Shown one piece after another: positions 42,487 through 51,254 of a DNA stretch of 64,000 bases. Location: assembly GCF_004346865.1 (NCBI RefSeq), contig NZ_SMGR01000002.1:496001-560000 (forward strand). Reading direction: 5' to 3'. The notes beneath the pieces were generated by a model, which saw nothing but the letters and a program-made list of their open reading frames with translations, made no database searches and was not told the origin of the DNA. Source of the DNA: Shimia isoporae (GTDB lineage: Bacteria; Pseudomonadota; Alphaproteobacteria; Rhodobacterales; Rhodobacteraceae). The position numbers and the translations under genes were made by a program. Within the stretch, counting starts at the first letter, position 1, and each line of letters opens with the position of its first letter.

Positions 42487-43650
42487 ATGTCCAACGCACC
42501 CGTTTTCGAGATCGACCCCAAGGCTTTTTGGTCCGATCCCTATCCGGATCTAGCCAAAATGCGTGCAACGGCGCCGATTGCCTTCGTCCCGCAACTGGGC
42601 GCCACGCTAATCACACGGCGCAACGACATTTTCGAGAACGAAAAGAAAATCGACGTCTTTTCCTCCGACCAGCCCAACGGATTGATGACTGTTCTGATGG
42701 GTCAGAACATGATGCGCAAAGACGGCGCTGCACACCAAGCCGAACGCCGCGCCATCTTTCCGACCGTATCACCCAAGACAGTGCAAAATGTCTGGAAATC
42801 AAAGTTTGAAGCCGCGACCTCCGATATTCTGAGCCGCCTTCATCCTCGAGGTACCGCAGATGTCGTCGCCGACATTGCCCGCCCGATTTCCGGTGAAGCA
42901 CTCAAGGCGATGACAGGGCTGACAAATATGACTTGGCAAGAGATGGACCGCGTTTCCCAGGGAATGATCGACGGCTGTGCCAACTACGCAGGCGACCCGC
43001 AAGTCGAAGCGCGCTGCCATGACTGCACTGCTTCGATAGACGCCCATATCTCGGCCCGCAAAGCGGCATTGATCAACGCGCCGGACCATTCTCTGCTTTC
43101 TGTCATGATGCAGGCGGGACTCACCGACCATCAGATCAGCGCCAACGTCAAACTCGCCATTTCCGGCGGCCAAAATGAACCCCGCGACGCAATCGCTGGT
43201 GCAGTTTGGGCGCTACTGACCCATGACGACCAACTGGCGGCCATCAGAAACGGCGGCGCGACATGGCTCGCCGCCTTCGAGGAATATGCCCGTTGGATGT
43301 CTCCTATTGGAATGTCCCCGCGTCGGGTCGCGAAAAGTCACAATGCCAACGGTGTAGCGTTCCAACCCGAAGATCGCGTTTTCCTGATGTTTTCCAGCGG
43401 CAACCGCGACTCCGAGTGTTTTGCCAACCCTGACGCCTTTGACATTTTTCAGGACGTGAGCAAAGCCATAAGCTTTGGCGCTGGGCCTCACTTTTGTGCG
43501 GGTGCATGGGCATCCAAATGTCTGATCGCCGAGGTTGCCCTGCCCATGATATTCGAACACTTCAAAGGACTGGAACTGGCCGGCGACGCGCCATTTGGCG
43601 GTTGGGCCTTCCGCGGGCCGCTACAAGTCCCCGTTCGTTGGCAGGTCTAG
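42487..43650 (+). CDS. Cytochrome P450
   Basis: A 387-residue bacterial soluble P450. The heme motif FGAGPHFCAGA holds the thiolate Cys337; the I-helix reads AISGGQNEPRDAI, where an Asn-Glu-Pro takes the place of the common acid-Thr pair; and the K-helix glutamate and arginine are in EEYAR. The GGQNEPRD form marks a particular group of alphaproteobacterial P450s. No ferredoxin or reductase is encoded beside it. The 3' end overlaps the convergent HD gene by four bases. The substrate is unknown; the neighbouring MatB does not define it. Confidence 0.88.
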   Translation: MSNAPVFEIDPKAFWSDPYPDLAKMRATAPIAFVPQLGATLITRRNDIFENEKKIDVFSSDQPNGLMTVLMGQNMMRKDGAAHQAERRAIFPTVSPKTVQNVWKSKFEAATSDILSRLHPRGTADVVADIARPISGEALKAMTGLTNMTWQEMDRVSQGMIDGCANYAGDPQVEARCHDCTASIDAHISARKAALINAPDHSLLSVMMQAGLTDHQISANVKLAISGGQNEPRDAIAGAVWALLTHDDQLAAIRNGGATWLAAFEEYARWMSPIGMSPRRVAKSHNANGVAFQPEDRVFLMFSSGNRDSECFANPDAFDIFQDVSKAISFGAGPHFCAGAWASKCLIAEVALPMIFEHFKGLELAGDAPFGGWAFRGPLQVPVRWQV

Positions 43651-44300
43651 CGCCAACTGTCTGGCAAGGAGGTTCCAATCTCTGAAGCCAGATTTTCCGC
43701 GAACACACGCATTTCAGCGACCCGATTGGTTGCAATTGCGCGTCCGGTCTTGGTGGTCATTCCTTCGGGCAGACGAAACAGTTTCATCGGCCAATGATCC
43801 AGAGCCCATGCGCGATCGTCCAGACTCCGGTAAACCGCGAAAGGATCCTGCGGATCATAAAGCGCCAGCTTCAATGATCCCGCGACAGCAAAGGTTCGCC
43901 CAATGCCAATCGCACCAATAGCGTCAAGCCGATCTGCGTCTCTTAAGATACGGGCCTCCAGCGTTTCAGGCTCCAATCCTGCCGAAAAGCTATGTGTCGC
44001 GATCGCGTGTTGCGCTCCGGCGACCTCCGGATCCGCAAATCCGAGATTTGTCAGGATAGGACCCGCCTGCTCCGCGGCCCGTCGAGACGCCTGGTTCCGA
44101 TGCGGATCGTCTTTCGGCAAGTTCACCAGATCGTGCAGATAGGCCGCGCCCAACAATATGCGCAAATCAGGCGCATGTTCACCCTCGGCGATATCCTGAC
44201 AGTTTGACCAAACCCGGTCCAAATGCGCCAGATCGTGCGCCGCATCAGTTTCCATCTGCTCTGAGACAGCCTTCCGCAACGCCGCGCGCAACGCTTCCAT
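43647..44300 (-). CDS. HD-domain metal-dependent phosphohydrolase
   Basis: A 217-residue protein with the HD signature: the first His in AAHDLAHLDRVW (about residue 22-26), the AYLHD pair (about 54-57) and the later catalytic Asp in LRDADRLDAIGAIG (about 118-122). Related YedJ-like proteins hydrolyse nucleotide or other phosphate monoesters. It overlaps aroC at TGATG, so it is co-transcribed with chorismate synthase. The exact substrate is unknown. Confidence 0.82.
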   Translation of the reverse strand: MEALRAALRKAVSEQMETDAAHDLAHLDRVWSNCQDIAEGEHAPDLRILLGAAYLHDLVNLPKDDPHRNQASRRAAEQAGPILTNLGFADPEVAGAQHAIATHSFSAGLEPETLEARILRDADRLDAIGAIGIGRTFAVAGSLKLALYDPQDPFAVYRSLDDRAWALDHWPMKLFRLPEGMTTKTGRAIATNRVAEMRVFAENLASEIGTSLPDSWR

Positions 44301-45406
44301 CAGCCGATTTGGCCTTGGTTCTCTCCGACCTGCCCACGATGTAGCAGCAAATGATCAAGGATCACACAAGCCATCATCGCTTCGCCGACCGGCACAGCAC
44401 GAATCCCCACACATGGGTCGTGACGCCCCTTGGTAATTACCTCTGTCGGCGACCCATCGATCCGGATGGACTTGCGCGGAGTCAGAATCGAGCTTGTCGG
44501 CTTTACAGCAAATCGCACAACCACATCCTGTCCTGTTGAAATGCCCCCCAGGATACCGCCTGCGTGATTGGAACTGAACTCCGGCTGACCGTCAGCGCCC
44601 AGGTAAATCTCGTCAGCGTTTTCCGACCCCTTCAGAGCCGCGGCGGCCATGCCTTCACCAACTTCGACCCCCTTAACAGCGTTGATGGACATCATCGCCG
44701 CCGCCAGATCAGTGTCTAACTTGGCATAAATCGGCGCGCCGATGCCTGCTGGCACGCCACGCGCCACAACTTCGATGATCGCACCGACGCTGTCATGTTC
44801 CTTGCGCAAAGCCTGTAGGTAATCTTCCCATTCTTGCGCCACCTGAGCGCCCTGCGGGATCCAGAAATCATTCTGTTCGATCGCGTCCCAGTCAAAGGCG
44901 CCCCGATCAATTTCCAGCGACCCCATTTGAGTCATGTACCCTTTTATTTCTAGTCCGGGCACAAGGGCCTTTATCGCTTCGCGGGCAATGCCACCAGCCG
45001 CAACCCGCGCCGCGGTTTCGCGCGCAGAGCTACGCCCACCTCCGCGATAGTCACGATTGCCGTATTTCAGGTGATACGTCAGGTCGGCATGACCGGGCCT
45101 AAATGTCTGGCTGATCTCGCCATAATCCCGGCTGCGCTGATCCGTGTTCTCGATCATCAGCTGAATAGAGGTACCGGTGGTTTTGCCGTCAAACACGCCG
45201 GACAGGATTTTCACCGCGTCCGGTTCATTGCGCTGGGTGGTGTTCTTGTTCTGACCGGGGCGGCGTTTGTCCAGCCAATGCTGCAACATCGCCTCGTCCA
45301 CCGGCACACCGGGCGGGCAGCCGTCAACGGTCGCGCCCAGCGCGGGCCCATGGCTCTCACCCCAGGTGGTGACCCGAAACATATGTCCAAAGCTGTTCAT
45401 CGACAT
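44300..45406 (-). CDS. aroC: Chorismate synthase
   Basis: A 368-residue enzyme of the shikimate pathway that converts EPSP to chorismate with reduced FMN. The opening [20 protein letters not shown], the [19 protein letters not shown] block and the [18 protein letters not shown]-terminal motif are diagnostic. The ATG at 45406 follows an AAAGGT ribosome site; 45400 is an alternative. It is divergent from the TPP riboswitch-thiBPQ operon. Confidence 0.96.
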   Translation of the reverse strand: MSMNSFGHMFRVTTWGESHGPALGATVDGCPPGVPVDEAMLQHWLDKRRPGQNKNTTQRNEPDAVKILSGVFDGKTTGTSIQLMIENTDQRSRDYGEISQTFRPGHADLTYHLKYGNRDYRGGGRSSARETAARVAAGGIAREAIKALVPGLEIKGYMTQMGSLEIDRGAFDWDAIEQNDFWIPQGAQVAQEWEDYLQALRKEHDSVGAIIEVVARGVPAGIGAPIYAKLDTDLAAAMMSINAVKGVEVGEGMAAAALKGSENADEIYLGADGQPEFSSNHAGGILGGISTGQDVVVRFAVKPTSSILTPRKSIRIDGSPTEVITKGRHDPCVGIRAVPVGEAMMACVILDHLLLHRGQVGENQGQIG

Positions 45407-45559
45407 TGCACGACCTTTCAAACCGTTCTGCCGCGCAGCAATAAACGGATTACGCCGCTTGGGAAAGGCTCGAAGAACAAAAGCCCCTGTGCTGTGGCCA
45501 AGTCCTCCCTACCCTCGGAATCCAGCTTGCGAAAGCTGTCGGTCGCCACTACGGTCGCG

Positions 45560-45650
45560 CCCACCTCGGGGTGTCTGCAAACGCAGGCTGAGATGCACGA
45601 ATGCGAACCCGTTGAACCTGAACCGGTTAAGACCGGCGGAGGGAAGGCCG
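45560..45650 (+). ncRNA. TPP riboswitch (THI element)
   Basis: The conserved thi-box segments occur in order: CTCGGGGTG, GCTGAGATG, the CGAACCC...GAACCTGAACCGGTTAA block and GACCGGCGGAGGGAA. It lies 47 bases upstream of the thiB start, on the same strand. In Proteobacteria TPP binding usually sequesters the ribosome site or promotes early termination, so thiamin pyrophosphate should switch the transporter off. Confidence 0.95.
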
Positions 45651-45696
45651 ACATGACGTCCTCGCTCACTCCGCCCGTCGCAATTTGGAGGATGCC

Positions 45697-46695
45697 ATGA
45701 AGTATCTGAGTTTTGCCGCGGGACTGTTTGCTGCCACTGCTGCTGTGGCCGAGACACCCGTTCTCACAGTCTACACCTATGACAGTTTTGTTTCTGACTG
45801 GGGCCCGGGCCCTGCTGTCAAAGCCGCTTTCGAAGAAACCTGCGGATGCGAGCTCAATCTCGTTGGCGCAGGCGACGGCGCCGCGCTCCTTGCCCGTGTC
45901 AAACTGGAAGGCGCACGTTCTGTTGCCGACGTTGTTCTCGGACTGGACACAAACTTAACGGCCGCCGCCGCCGAAAGCGGCCTGTTTGCCGAACACGGTC
46001 AAACAGTCACAGTCGACGTCCCCAATCCGTTTGGCGAGCCGGGCACATGGACCGATCCGAATTTCCTGCCGTTTGACTGGGGGTATTTCGCCTTTGTGTA
46101 TGACAACACCAAACTCGACACCGCTCCTGCTTCTTTCGACGAACTGGCCGCATCCGATCTGAAAATCGTGATCCAAGATCCGCGCAGTTCGACGCCGGGG
46201 TTGGGTCTGCTTCTCTGGGTCAAGGAACAGTACGGTGCCGACGCCCCGAAAATGTGGGAAGCGCTTTCGGACAATATCCTGACCGTCACCAAAGGCTGGT
46301 CCGAGGCCTACGGTCTCTTCCTTGAAGGTGAGGCGGACATGGTGCTGTCCTACACCACCTCTCCTGCCTATCACATCGTGGCAGAGGAGGATCAAAGCAA
46401 ATCCGCGGCGGCCTTTGACAGCCACTACATGCAGATCGAAGTCGCAGGAAAACTTGCCAACAGTGATCAGCCGGACCTGGCGGATCAATTCCTTGCCTTC
46501 ATGGTCAGCGATGCCTTCCAGTCGATCATTCCAACCACCAACTGGATGTATCCGGCTGTGACCCCGGCGGCGGGAGTACCCGACGCCTTCGCAGCACCCA
46601 TCGCACCGGAGCAAGCTCGACTGCTCGCACCGGCTGATGTGCCCGCAATCCGCGACGAAGCACTGGCCGAATGGCAAGCGGCCCTGTCGCAATAA
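45697..46695 (+). CDS. thiB: Thiamine ABC transporter, periplasmic binding protein
   Basis: A 332-residue binding protein with a signal peptide (residues 1-18, AVAET). TVYTYDSFVSDWGPGPAVKAAFE at the mature N-terminus and the FDWGYFAFVYDN region are typical of ThiB, which binds thiamin, TMP and TPP. TTTGGAGG precedes the ATG at 45697. The riboswitch just upstream confirms the pathway. It overlaps thiP by 25 bases. Confidence 0.95.
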   Translation: MKYLSFAAGLFAATAAVAETPVLTVYTYDSFVSDWGPGPAVKAAFEETCGCELNLVGAGDGAALLARVKLEGARSVADVVLGLDTNLTAAAAESGLFAEHGQTVTVDVPNPFGEPGTWTDPNFLPFDWGYFAFVYDNTKLDTAPASFDELAASDLKIVIQDPRSSTPGLGLLLWVKEQYGADAPKMWEALSDNILTVTKGWSEAYGLFLEGEADMVLSYTTSPAYHIVAEEDQSKSAAAFDSHYMQIEVAGKLANSDQPDLADQFLAFMVSDAFQSIIPTTNWMYPAVTPAAGVPDAFAAPIAPEQARLLAPADVPAIRDEALAEWQAALSQ

Positions 46696-48227
46696 AACGC
46701 GCCCTTCCGGGCTGGATCGCGGCGGCCTGCGTCGCCGCGATTGTGCTTGGCACCCTGCTTGCAGTCGCGCTTCGCGCCGAGTCGGGCCGCGGTCTCGGAC
46801 CCGCTGAGTGGGCCGCAATTCGATTCACGGTTTTTCAGGCGATCTTGTCCGCCGTGTTCTCGGTGATGCTGGCCGTGCCTGTCGCCCGCGCCCTCGCAAG
46901 GCGGCGCTTCAAGGGGAGAGGCTTCCTGATCTCGCTGCTCGGCGCGCCCTTCATTTTGCCAGTCATTGTCGCGGTCATGGGCCTTCTCGCCGTTTTTGGC
47001 CGAAGCGGCCTGCTCAATGAAACCCTGAGGATGCTGGGCCTCACCGAAGTGTCCATCTACGGCTTGCACGGCGTCGTGCTGGCCCATGTGTTCTTCAACC
47101 TCCCTCTTGCCACCCGCCTCATTCTGCAGGGTTGGCAGGACATCCCCTCAGAACGCTTTCGACTGGCTGCGCAGCTCGGCTTCGCCAGCAGAGACGTCTT
47201 TCGGACACTCGAAGCCCCGATGCTTCTGCGCACCCTTCCGGGCGCAGCAGCCATCATCTTCGCCATTTGCCTCAGCAGTTTTGCTGTGGCGCTGACCTTG
47301 GGTGGCGGCCCCCGCGCGACCACCGTTGAACTCGCGATCTATCAGGCCTTCCGCTTCGATTTTGATCTTGGCCGAGCCGCTCTTCTGTCCTGCGTCCAGA
47401 TTGCGCTTGTCGGCGCGGCTGCCCTTGCGGCCCTCAAGCTCTCCAGCCGCGATGGATTTGGTTCTGGGCTGGACCGTCCGGTGCAGCGCTGGGACGCGCA
47501 AGGCCCGTGGCCACGCGCCCTTGACGCTGCAATCATCTCATTGGCCGCACTCTTCCTCATTCTTCCAATCGCGCTCGTTATCTTGAAGGGCGCGCCGGCG
47601 CTTGCCGATTTGCCAACCTCCGTATGGACCGCGGCCTTGACTTCGGTTCTGATTGCGCTGTCCTCTACCGTGCTGATGCTTGCGCTTTCTCTGCCCGTCG
47701 CAATTGCCGCCGGCACCCAAAACGCCCGCCTCGAGGCTGTTGGTCTTTTGGGCATCGCCGCAAGCCCACTGGTCATCGGCACCGGCCTCTTTGTCATCAT
47801 CAACCCGATTGCCGACCCCTTTGCCCTTGCCTTGCCGGTTACAGCGACCGTGAATGCCATCATGGCGATGCCTTTCACTCTGCGCATCATGGTGCCCACG
47901 GTGCGCGACACCCATGCCAGCTATCACCGCCTTTCAATGTCGCTAAACCTCTCCGGCCTATCTTGGCTGCGCCTCGTCCTGATCCCGCGCCTGCGCCCGA
48001 ACCTCGGGTTTGCCTGCGGCCTCACTGCAGCAATGTCCATGGGAGACCTCGGCGTGATCGCGCTCTTCGCCGACCCGCAAACCGCAACATTGCCGCTTCA
48101 AATGTACCGCCTCATGGGAGCATATCGGATGGAACTTGCCTCAGGTGCCGCCGTGCTTTTACTAGCCATGTCTTTTGGCATCTTCTGGCTTTTTGACAAA
48201 GGAGGCCGCGCCCATGCTGACGCTTGA
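46671..48227 (+). CDS. thiP: Thiamine ABC transporter, permease
   Basis: A 518-residue permease made of two homologous halves (about residues 1-265 and 280-518), each with about six TM helices and an EAA loop (GWQDIPSERFRLAAQLGF in the first, LNLSGLSWLRLVLIPRL in the second). This fused form is normal for ThiP. It overlaps thiB at its start and thiQ (14 bases) at its end. Confidence 0.93.
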   Translation: MASGPVAIKRALPGWIAAACVAAIVLGTLLAVALRAESGRGLGPAEWAAIRFTVFQAILSAVFSVMLAVPVARALARRRFKGRGFLISLLGAPFILPVIVAVMGLLAVFGRSGLLNETLRMLGLTEVSIYGLHGVVLAHVFFNLPLATRLILQGWQDIPSERFRLAAQLGFASRDVFRTLEAPMLLRTLPGAAAIIFAICLSSFAVALTLGGGPRATTVELAIYQAFRFDFDLGRAALLSCVQIALVGAAALAALKLSSRDGFGSGLDRPVQRWDAQGPWPRALDAAIISLAALFLILPIALVILKGAPALADLPTSVWTAALTSVLIALSSTVLMLALSLPVAIAAGTQNARLEAVGLLGIAASPLVIGTGLFVIINPIADPFALALPVTATVNAIMAMPFTLRIMVPTVRDTHASYHRLSMSLNLSGLSWLRLVLIPRLRPNLGFACGLTAAMSMGDLGVIALFADPQTATLPLQMYRLMGAYRMELASGAAVLLLAMSFGIFWLFDKGGRAHADA

Positions 48228-48915
48228 CGCCCTCACGCTGACCCAAGACAGTTTTCACCTTACAGCCGATTTCACAATCAAATCCGGCACCCGCACAGCG
48301 GTCATCGGCCCGTCCGGCGCAGGCAAATCCACGCTGCTTGCAGCAATTTCCGGCTTTCTGAGCCCGACACGGGGATCCATCCGCTGGTACGACACAGACC
48401 TGACCCGAACAGCGCCGGGCGAGCGGCCAATCGCGATGCTCTTTCAGGACAACAACCTGTTTCCGCATCTGACGGTCGCACAGAACGTCGGTCTGGGTCT
48501 GCGTCCCAACCTGCGCCTGAATTCGGAGGAACAATCTACTGTCACCGCCGCCCTCGCCCGCGTCGGCCTCGACAGCATGCAGTCCCGGAAACCCGCGCAA
48601 CTGTCCGGAGGACAACAAAGCCGCGTCGCCCTCGCCCGTGTGCTGGTGCAATCCCGTCCCCTGATACTGCTCGACGAGCCCTTCGCCGCCCTTGGTCCGG
48701 CCCTCAAGTCCGAAATGCTGGACCTGGTATCCGAACTGCAGACCGAAACCAGCGCCACGCTCCTGATGGTCAGCCACGATCCGTCCGATGCCCGCCGGAT
48801 CGCCGGGCAAACCGTTCTCGTGGCGGATCGCGTTGCCCATGCCCCACAGGAAACGTCGGCCTTACTCGACGATCCCCCCGCAGCGCTGAAATCCTATTTG
48901 GGCGAAAGCTTCTGA
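48214..48915 (+). CDS. thiQ: Thiamine ABC transporter, ATP-binding protein
   Basis: A 233-residue ATPase: Walker A GPSGAGKST (about residues 31-39), signature LSGGQQSRVALAR, Walker B LILLDEPFAAL and switch His in SHD. AAAGGAGG stands before the ATG at 48214. It completes the thiBPQ importer; a hairpin ends the operon 24 bases downstream. Confidence 0.94.
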   Translation: MLTLDALTLTQDSFHLTADFTIKSGTRTAVIGPSGAGKSTLLAAISGFLSPTRGSIRWYDTDLTRTAPGERPIAMLFQDNNLFPHLTVAQNVGLGLRPNLRLNSEEQSTVTAALARVGLDSMQSRKPAQLSGGQQSRVALARVLVQSRPLILLDEPFAALGPALKSEMLDLVSELQTETSATLLMVSHDPSDARRIAGQTVLVADRVAHAPQETSALLDDPPAALKSYLGESF

Positions 48916-48938
48916 CTGGGTCCAAATACCCGAAACAC

Positions 48939-48962
48939 GACGGGGCCCCGAAAGGCCCCGTC
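48939..48962. terminator. Strong hairpin between the convergent thiQ and ilvE ends
   Basis: GACGGGGCC (48939-48947) pairs perfectly with GGCCCCGTC (48954-48962) around a six-base loop. It lacks a long U-run on either strand, but the nine-pair GC stem in a convergent intergenic gap probably acts as a bidirectional terminator. Confidence 0.7.
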
Positions 48963-49002
48963 TCAAACTGCGCGCGTCCAAGACGCGCTCATTTTCAAAA
49001 AA

Positions 49003-49872
49003 TCACTGTCGCACGAGATCTTCGTAAGCTTGCGAAATTTCGCGCGCGAGGTCACCAACCTCAAAGGTATAGTCACCGATCTGACCAACCGGGGTCACCT
49101 CTGCGGCGGTGCCGGTCAGCCAGCACTGTTCGAAATCCGCCAACTCTTCAGGCATGATGTGGCGCTCGATCACGTTGACACCGCGCTCCTTGAGCATCTC
49201 GATGACGGTTTGGCGGGTGATACCGTTCAAAAAGCAATCCGGCGTCGGCGTGTGCACCTCTCCGTCTTTCACGAAGAAGATGTTTGCTCCGGTCGCTTCC
49301 GCGACATAGCCCCGATAGTCCATGAAAAGGGCGTCCGAACAGCCCTTTGCCTCTGCCTTATGTTTGGAGATCGTGCAGATCATATACAGACCGGCCGCCT
49401 TGGCATGTACCGGGATGGTTTCCGGGCTCGGGCGTTTCCACTCGGCAATGTCCAGCTTTGCACCCTGCATTTTCGCGTCCCCGTAATAGGCGCCCCAAGG
49501 CCAGATCGCGATCGCGACCCTGACAGGGTTGGCAGCGGATGCGACACCCATATCTTCGCCGGACCCACGCCACACAACGACGCGCACATAGGCATCCTGC
49601 AAGCCGGATTTCTTCAACGTCTCCTGTTTGGCCGCTTCCAGTTCGTCCAGCGATATGGGCATCGGCATGTCAAGCGCCTCGGCGCTCTTGAACAGGCGTT
49701 CGTTGTGCTCGCGGCTTTTGAAAATCTTACCGTTGTAGGCGCGCTCGCCTTCAAAGACGGAGCTTGCGTAGTGCAGAGCATGAGAAAGCACATGCACCTT
49801 GGCCTCGCGCCAATCAACAAACTCGCCATCCATCCAGATGACACCGTCACGATCGTCATATGCACCAGCCAT
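49003..49872 (-). CDS. ilvE: Branched-chain amino acid aminotransferase
   Basis: A 289-residue fold-type IV PLP aminotransferase that exchanges amino groups between Leu/Ile/Val and 2-oxoglutarate. SHALHYASSVFEGERAY at the start, the PLP Lys in ISKHKAEAKG, the EATGANIFFVKDG block and the GITRQTVIEML motif are typical. It is divergent from petP. The 168-base gap holds a GTCCG-N3-CGGAC dyad. Confidence 0.93.
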   Translation of the reverse strand: MAGAYDDRDGVIWMDGEFVDWREAKVHVLSHALHYASSVFEGERAYNGKIFKSREHNERLFKSAEALDMPMPISLDELEAAKQETLKKSGLQDAYVRVVVWRGSGEDMGVASAANPVRVAIAIWPWGAYYGDAKMQGAKLDIAEWKRPSPETIPVHAKAAGLYMICTISKHKAEAKGCSDALFMDYRGYVAEATGANIFFVKDGEVHTPTPDCFLNGITRQTVIEMLKERGVNVIERHIMPEELADFEQCWLTGTAAEVTPVGQIGDYTFEVGDLAREISQAYEDLVRQ

Positions 49873-49919
49873 GGTCGCTCCTTTCGACGTCTAAAATTTT
49901 CATTTGTTGCGTCAATTAC

Positions 49920-49932
49920 GTCCGGTTCGGAC
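49920..49932. promoter_or_regulatory. GTCCG-N3-CGGAC dyad upstream of petP and ilvE
   Basis: A perfect five-base inverted repeat in the divergent ilvE-petP region, about 110 bases before the petP start. It is a plausible operator for the MarR-type PetP itself. Its half-site resembles the CTGTCCG sites near tupB. Confidence 0.4.
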
Positions 49933-50040
49933 ATAAAGTTGCGCAAAACCTGCGATTCGCTACCAGTTTGGCCTTGGAGTGTCAACAAAGCTGACGTATT
50001 GTGACGAACCAAGAGGCAATTTGTGAATTCCGGAGGCCAT

Positions 50041-50538
50041 ATGGGCGAAGGCATCAGGAGCGACAGCCTGCTCTATCTGACTGATGAGCAGCTTAGGCAG
50101 GGGATCGAGGCAATGTATTTTGCCTATAGGGGCTTCACTGCAGATCCGGACAGAATCCTTGAAAGCATGGCTTATGGCCGTGCACATCACCGCGCGATTC
50201 ACTTCATCAACCGCGCGCCAGGCACCACTGTCACAAACCTGCTGGCCATTCTCGGAGTCACAAAGCAGTCGCTGAACCGTGTCCTGCGCACCCTGATCGA
50301 GGACGGTCTGGTCGAAAGCCGCGTTGGGACTTCCGACCGCCGCGAACGCAACCTTTATCTCACCGAAGAAGGAATCGCGCTGGAGCACCGGCTGTCCGAC
50401 GCCCAGCGCGCCCGCATGCGCTCCGCCTTTCGAGACGCAGGCCCCGAAGCCGTCTCAGGTTTTCGTCAGGTGTTGGAGTCGATGATGGACGGCGAGCTGC
50501 GCCGGCAGTACAAAACATTACGCGAAAACGGCCAATAA
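50041..50538 (+). CDS. petP: MarR-family regulator PetP
   Basis: A 165-residue winged-helix regulator. The DNA-binding region TVTNLLAILGVTKQSLNRVLRTLIEDGLVESRVGTSDRRERNLYLTEEG is divided by the wing (about residues 60-110). Size, order and pairing with the following OmpR-type regulator match petP-petR of Rhodobacter capsulatus, which lie upstream of the cytochrome bc1 genes there. CGGAGG precedes ATG 50041; the GTG at 50023 is less likely. Nine bases separate it from petR. Confidence 0.8.
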   Translation: MGEGIRSDSLLYLTDEQLRQGIEAMYFAYRGFTADPDRILESMAYGRAHHRAIHFINRAPGTTVTNLLAILGVTKQSLNRVLRTLIEDGLVESRVGTSDRRERNLYLTEEGIALEHRLSDAQRARMRSAFRDAGPEAVSGFRQVLESMMDGELRRQYKTLRENGQ

Positions 50539-50547
50539 GAACGACGC

Positions 50548-51249
50548 ATGAACGACGTAGACCCACATCTCCTGATCGTTGACGACGACGAGCGTATCCG
50601 CAGCCTGCTGCGCAAGTTCCTCATGCGCAACGGCTTCCTTGTGACTGCCGCTCGCGATGCAGCCCATGCCCGACGCATCCTTTCCGGACTGGATTTTGAC
50701 CTCATAGTTCTGGACGTGATGATGCCGGGAGAGGATGGCACATCCCTGACCCGCCACATTCGGGAAACCTCCGACACGCCGGTTATGCTCCTCACAGCCA
50801 AAGGTGAAACCGAAGACCGCATCCGCGGGCTTGAGGCCGGCGCCGACGACTACCTCGCCAAGCCGTTTGAGCCCAAAGAACTGCTTCTGCGCATCAACGC
50901 CATTTTGCGTCGCATGCCGGAACCCGAAGGCGATCAGGCCGTCCCGAAAGTTCTGCACCTTGGCTCTATCCGCTATGATATCGACCGTGGTGAGATGTGG
51001 CAGGGCGAAGAACCCCTGCGCCTGACAGCCACCGAAAGCCAACTGATGCGCATCTTCTCGAAAACACCCGGCGAACCGGTGACCCGTACGAAACTGGTCG
51101 AGGAACTGGGCCGCGACAAAGGTCAGGCACAGGAACGCGCCGTCGACGTGCAAATCACGCGTCTGCGCCGCAAAATCGAAGAAGATCCGAAACAGCCACG
51201 GTATCTGCAAACCGTGCGTGGCGCCGGCTACATGCTGGCACCTGACTGA
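50548..51249 (+). CDS. petR: OmpR-family response regulator PetR
   Basis: A 233-residue regulator. The receiver domain (about residues 7-120) has the acidic pair DDDE, phospho-acceptor Asp in LIVLDVMMPGEDG (about residue 55) and Lys in AKPFEPKE. The C-terminal winged helix (about 140-230) includes RAVDVQITRLRRKIEEDP. It is coupled to petP. No histidine kinase is adjacent; the partner must be elsewhere. Confidence 0.87.
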   Translation: MNDVDPHLLIVDDDERIRSLLRKFLMRNGFLVTAARDAAHARRILSGLDFDLIVLDVMMPGEDGTSLTRHIRETSDTPVMLLTAKGETEDRIRGLEAGADDYLAKPFEPKELLLRINAILRRMPEPEGDQAVPKVLHLGSIRYDIDRGEMWQGEEPLRLTATESQLMRIFSKTPGEPVTRTKLVEELGRDKGQAQERAVDVQITRLRRKIEEDPKQPRYLQTVRGAGYMLAPD

Positions 51250-51254
51250 CGGTC

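Noticed and set aside
49030-50004. 324-codon + strand frame opposite ilvE
   Set aside because: ilvE is unmistakable on the - strand and the antisense product has no domain pattern.
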